In this document: piece by piece, positions 3,624 to 7,012 of the stretch
Position numbering within the stretch: the first letter of the stretch is position 1
Layout of the letters: every line of letters begins with the position of its first letter
NCBI GenBank assembly: GCA_027064565.1
Contig: JAMOPK010000353.1
Coordinates: 1-7,012 of the forward strand
Source: Caldifarciminota bacterium
Lineage (GTDB): Bacteria > Hydrothermota > Hydrothermia > B15-G9
Direction: 5' to 3'
DNA length: 7,012 nucleotides
Notes under the pieces: generated by a model
What the model was told of the DNA's origin: nothing
What the model saw: the letters and a program-made list of their open reading frames with translations, nothing else
The model's database searches: none
Translations under genes and position numbers: made by a program

Positions 3624-5765
3624 ATGAATATCTCAAAACCAGTGAAAAGGGTGGACAACGATGAGAAGGTATTGGGTCGGGCAAAGTTTATTGCGGATAT
3701 GAAATTCGATGACATGCTCTATGCCCGGACCCTGAGATCAACGGTGCCGAGAGCAAAGATAATTTCGATCGAAATCCCGGAACTGCCTGAAGGTTACTTC
3801 ATAGTCGACCACAGAGACGTTCCCTCCAACAATCGTGTGAAAATCCTCGAAAACGACATGCCTTTTTTCGCCGAGGATGTTGTGAATTACATCGGGGAGC
3901 CGATTCTGCTGGTGGTGGGACCTGATAGAGCGGTTGTTACGCAGATTCTTGAGTCGATAAAGGTCAAATATGAAGAGCTACCGGCGATTTTAAGCGTGGA
4001 AGAGGCTCAGTCCGGTGAAAAACCACCGATTTTCGGCGACGACAATCTGTTTGCCGATTACTATTTCGACAAAGGTGATCCCGATGCCGCATTTGAAAAG
4101 GCAAGCAGGATCGTGGAAGGCGAATACCGGACAGGCTATCAGGAGCACATCTATCTGGAAACCCAAGGGATGATCGGCATTTATCGGGATGGTAAGCTCA
4201 CGGTTTATGGCTCGATGCAGTGTCCTTACTACGTCAAAAACGCACTGATTTTCGCCACCGGCTGGGATGGAGACAGGATACAAGTGATTCAGACCACTAC
4301 GGGTGGCGCGTTTGGAGGCAAAGAGGACTTCCCATCGCTGATCGCCGGTCACGCAGCATTTGCAGCCATAAAGGCCGACGGAAAACCCGTTCAGATCATC
4401 TACGACCGCGTGGAAGACATAATCTCCACGACGAAAAGGCATCCGTCGATCGTCAAGCACCGAACAGCGCTGGACGAGAACGGCAACATCATCGCCATGG
4501 ATGTTGACATTATCCTCGACGCAGGCGCCTATGAGACGCTATCGCCTGTGGTCCTGCAGAGGGCCATGTTCGTTGCGACCTCGGTTTACAACGTTCCCAA
4601 CCTGAGGGTGCGGGGGCGCGCCTACGCCACCAACCACGTCCCGGCGTCAGCATTTCGCGGGTTTGGCGGGCCTCAGGGCGTTTTTGCGGCGGAACTTCAC
4701 ATCACGAATGTGGCTGAGGCAGTGGGCGCCAACCCTCTGGACTACAAGCGCCGTTTCTTCGTCAAGAAAGGCGACACAACTGCCACAAGCGGTCTCCTGC
4801 GGCGCCACGTCCCGCTTCAGGAAATAGCCGATGCACTCGACGAGATGTCCGATTTCCGCAGGAAATATGAGGAATATCGAAAAAACCAGCGCAAAGGCAC
4901 CCCATGGCGCGGGATCGGCATATCCTTTTTCCCTCATGGATGCGGCTTTACTGGAAAAGGCGAGGAGATCATTCGGGGAACGGCCTCGCTGAAACGATAC
5001 GCCGATGGGAGGGTCGAGATACTGGTTTCCAGCGTGGAGATGGGACAGGGCGCACAGACAACTTTACGCAAGATCGTGGCTGAAACGCTGGGGATCCCTT
5101 ACACCGAGGTCATCTACGAGAACCCTGACACCGACCGTGTCCCTGACTCAGGCCCCACTGTGGCATCGAGGACAGTGGTCATCGTCGGAGGTCTGCTGGA
5201 ACGGGCCGCAAGGGAGCTGAAGGAAAGATGGTCGGAGCCCGGGGAGATCACCATAACAAAGACTTACCGCCACCCGTCCTACATCCAGTGGGATCAGGAC
5301 AAACTCAGGGGTGATGCCTATCCTGAGTATTCGTGGGGCGGCAATGTGGTGGAGGTGGAAGTCGATCCCGTGACCTTTGAGATCAGGGTTGTCGGAGTCT
5401 GGGGCGCCTACGATATCGGGACACCCATCGACGAGCGGATCATAAGGGGCCAGATTGAGGGCGGCGTCAAACAGGCGCTTGGATACGCCACGATCGAGGT
5501 TATGGAGACGAAGAACGGCAGGATACTTCAAGCGAGCCTTACTGACTACATCGTGCCGACGTCCAAGGACTTCCCGCGCGTGATCTTCAAGCTCATCCCG
5601 TCTCCTTACGAATACGGTCCTTACGGTGCGAAATGCGCCGGTGAGGTGCCGTTCGTCGGGCCGGCACCGGCATTGGCTGCCGCTGTCCAGCAGGCAGTCG
5701 GATTCAGGGTTGACCGAATCCCTGTAAAACCGGAATGGTTGCTGGAAAAGGAACTGAAGAAATGA
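3624..5765 (+). CDS. Xanthine dehydrogenase/aldehyde oxidase family molybdopterin-binding subunit
   Basis: This 713-residue protein is the large catalytic subunit of a xanthine oxidase-family Mo hydroxylase. These enzymes carry Mo-molybdopterin cytosine dinucleotide and hydroxylate purines, N-heterocycles or aldehydes with water, or oxidise CO. The order is standard: an N-terminal ISKPVKRVDNDEKVLGRAKF (3-22), the a/b hammerhead region to about 125, QEHIYLETQGMIGIY (173-187), GSMQCPYYV with the Mo-site Gln199, the cofactor loop GGAFGGKEDFPS (227-238), ASAFRGFGGPQG with Arg345 (341-352), VEMGQGAQTTLRK (471-483), PTVASRT (511-517) and GPYGAKCAGEVPF with catalytic Glu674 (666-677). The active site looks complete. 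It lacks the CO dehydrogenase loop signature, so CO oxidation is unlikely. Cys671 replaces the usual Gly before the Glu. FAD and 2Fe-2S subunits, often adjacent, are absent here. The start is ATG 3624, because upstream codons show no family similarity. The substrate is unknown; the xdhA-type family is certain. Confidence 0.93.
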   Translation: MNISKPVKRVDNDEKVLGRAKFIADMKFDDMLYARTLRSTVPRAKIISIEIPELPEGYFIVDHRDVPSNNRVKILENDMPFFAEDVVNYIGEPILLVVGPDRAVVTQILESIKVKYEELPAILSVEEAQSGEKPPIFGDDNLFADYYFDKGDPDAAFEKASRIVEGEYRTGYQEHIYLETQGMIGIYRDGKLTVYGSMQCPYYVKNALIFATGWDGDRIQVIQTTTGGAFGGKEDFPSLIAGHAAFAAIKADGKPVQIIYDRVEDIISTTKRHPSIVKHRTALDENGNIIAMDVDIILDAGAYETLSPVVLQRAMFVATSVYNVPNLRVRGRAYATNHVPASAFRGFGGPQGVFAAELHITNVAEAVGANPLDYKRRFFVKKGDTTATSGLLRRHVPLQEIADALDEMSDFRRKYEEYRKNQRKGTPWRGIGISFFPHGCGFTGKGEEIIRGTASLKRYADGRVEILVSSVEMGQGAQTTLRKIVAETLGIPYTEVIYENPDTDRVPDSGPTVASRTVVIVGGLLERAARELKERWSEPGEITITKTYRHPSYIQWDQDKLRGDAYPEYSWGGNVVEVEVDPVTFEIRVVGVWGAYDIGTPIDERIIRGQIEGGVKQALGYATIEVMETKNGRILQASLTDYIVPTSKDFPRVIFKLIPSPYEYGPYGAKCAGEVPFVGPAPALAAAVQQAVGFRVDRIPVKPEWLLEKELKK

Positions 5766-5819
5766 GGTAACGGCGAACGATAGTGATTTCGGAGTAAAGT
5801 TTTAATTAAATTTGAGCAC

Positions 5820-5848
5820 TTGCGTGATCTGATTCATCTCATTATCTT
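5820..5848 (+). promoter_or_regulatory. Weak candidate promoter of dnaG in the 110-base spacer
   Basis: The spacer 5766-5875 is AT-rich (including TTAATTAA) and shows no convincing terminator for the preceding gene. The best promoter-like pair is TTGCGT (5820-5825), 17 bases, TATCTT (5843-5848). It keeps only about half of each consensus. It would start transcription near 5855 and leave a leader of about 20 bases without a Shine-Dalgarno. Read-through from the upstream gene is an alternative. Confidence 0.3.
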
Positions 5849-5875
5849 TGTTCCGCTTTTATCCCAACTCGCATC

Positions 5876-7012
5876 ATGGACAGAGAATTCATTGAAAAGG
5901 TAAGGGAATCAGTCGATATCGTCGATGTCATCAGCGATTACGTTGAACTGAAAAAAACAGGCAAACAGTATCGAGGTTTGTGCCCATTCCACAAAGAAAA
6001 AACACCATCGTTTTATGTCGATCCCGACAAAGGGGTTTATCACTGTTTCGGATGTGGAGCTTCGGGCAACGTTTTCAGATTCCTGATGGACATCGAGAAG
6101 ATCACGTTTTCCGAAGCGGTGATGCAACTTGCGAAACGGGCAGGCATCGAGCCGCCTAAAAAGGCTGGCAAAAAAGCGCTGGCTCGCCCGCTGAAGTTGG
6201 TCGAATTGGCGGCCGAGTTCTTTCATAAAAACCTGTTTATGCCCGAAGGCAGGAGGGCGCTCCAATATCTCAAAAAGCGCGGCATAAGGATCGAAACGGC
6301 GACTTATTTCAAATTGGGTTATGCCCTGCCCGACGGAAGGAGTTTTTTGAAATACGCCGCTCAAAATGGTTTTTCGGAGCAGGAAGTGGTCGAAGCCGGG
6401 CTTGCCACAAAGCGTGAGGACAGGATTTTTGACACGTTTCGGGACAGGCTGATGTTTCCGATAAGAAGCGTTGGAGGGACGGTTATAGCGTTTGGCGGCC
6501 GGGCACTCAGCGATTCCGCGATGCCCAAGTATCTAAATTCGCCAGATACGCCGTTTTTCAAGAAAGGCGAGACGCTTTATGGACTTTACGAGGTCAAAGG
6601 CAGCATCCGCGAGAAAAACGTTGCCATCATCGTCGAGGGGTATATGGATTACCTGATGATGTATCAGACCGGGTTGAAATATGCGGTGGCGCCGCTCGGA
6701 ACAGCGCTGACGGAGCAACAGGCGAGGGTCATCGGGCGATACGCGAAACGTATCTATCTGCTCTACGACGGCGATGAAGCAGGCAGAAAAGCGGCCCGTA
6801 GGGCGTTGCCCATATTGCTGGCGGCTGGCCTGAGACCGAGGGTGTCGCTTCTGCCTGAGGGTGAGGATCCGGCAAGCCTGATTTTGCAGGGCGAACGTCA
6901 GGTCGTGATTGATGCGCTCAGAAACGGCCTCGATACCGTGGATTTTCTGTTGGGACAGGGAGAAAGAACGCTTGATGACCCGGATAAAATGGCCGAAGTT
7001 ATCGCCGAGATA
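5876..7012 (+). CDS. dnaG: DNA primase DnaG, N-terminal 379 residues (runs off window)
   Basis: DnaG synthesises RNA primers at the replication fork and is recruited by the DnaB helicase. The frame is open from ATG 5876 to the window end. The N-terminal zinc-binding domain shows the CHC2 ligands Cys36, His39, Cys57 and Cys60 (CPFHKEKTPSF and YHCFGCGASGN). The RNA polymerase domain has RDRLMFPI (189-196), IAFGGRAL (204-211) and PKYLNSPDTPFFKKGETLYGL (217-237). The TOPRIM catalytic core follows, with VEGYMD (Glu254) at 253-258, YDGDEAG (297-303) and LPEGEDPA (326-333), which supply the metal-binding acids. The C-terminal helicase-binding domain lies beyond the window. No Shine-Dalgarno precedes the ATG. 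rpoD and rpsU, common dnaG neighbours, are not on the upstream side; downstream is not visible. Confidence 0.97.
   Translation, partial: MDREFIEKVRESVDIVDVISDYVELKKTGKQYRGLCPFHKEKTPSFYVDPDKGVYHCFGCGASGNVFRFLMDIEKITFSEAVMQLAKRAGIEPPKKAGKKALARPLKLVELAAEFFHKNLFMPEGRRALQYLKKRGIRIETATYFKLGYALPDGRSFLKYAAQNGFSEQEVVEAGLATKREDRIFDTFRDRLMFPIRSVGGTVIAFGGRALSDSAMPKYLNSPDTPFFKKGETLYGLYEVKGSIREKNVAIIVEGYMDYLMMYQTGLKYAVAPLGTALTEQQARVIGRYAKRIYLLYDGDEAGRKAARRALPILLAAGLRPRVSLLPEGEDPASLILQGERQVVIDALRNGLDTVDFLLGQGERTLDDPDKMAEVIAEI

Noticed and set aside
5766..5875. Possible terminator after the Mo hydroxylase (CGAA...TTCG with later T-rich sequence).
   Set aside because: The stem is only about four base pairs and is not followed by a proper T-tract.

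Overview
This looks like a chromosomal housekeeping segment from a Gram-negative-type (diderm) bacterium of roughly balanced base composition that I cannot place in a known phylum from sequence alone. The diderm inference rests mainly on one gene, a short secreted protein with beta-barrel-like strands. Most other genes are core bacterial functions: tRNA methylation, ribosome, nucleotide metabolism, lipid and isoprenoid synthesis, and DNA replication. I saw no tRNA, rRNA, CRISPR array, insertion sequence or phage gene.

Layout. Bases 1-120 are the 3' end of trmD. A GC-rich hairpin (128-164) and a strong Shine-Dalgarno site lead into rplS (183-569), which ends at a clear intrinsic terminator (596-629). 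A promoter abutting that terminator begins a second unit: cmk (666-1415), plsC (1363-1998) and ispH (1995-2831). The reading frames in this unit overlap, which suggests translational coupling. It makes dCDP/CDP precursors, phosphatidic acid and isoprenoid diphosphates. On the opposite strand, a putative outer-membrane protein gene (3419-2820) runs tail-to-tail into ispH, and the two coding ends overlap by 12 bases. A divergent regulatory region of about 200 bases (3420-3623) separates it from a molybdenum hydroxylase large subunit (3624-5765). After a 110-base spacer, dnaG (5876 to beyond the window end) begins.

Signals. Two initiation styles coexist. rplS, plsC, ispH and the outer-membrane candidate have good Shine-Dalgarno sites. 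cmk, the molybdenum hydroxylase and dnaG have none. For cmk and the hydroxylase a plausible -10 box sits only 7-11 bases before the ATG, so their messages may be leaderless or nearly so. plsC appears to start at a TTG placed 8 bases after a perfect GGAGGT, inside the 3' end of cmk.

Most worth a second look: the divergent region with repeated GCAC(R)CCATGA-like elements, the orphan molybdenum hydroxylase without its FAD and iron-sulfur partners nearby, the trmD-rplS leader hairpin, and the unrecognised outer-membrane candidate. I found no convincing evidence of a wholly new multi-gene system here.
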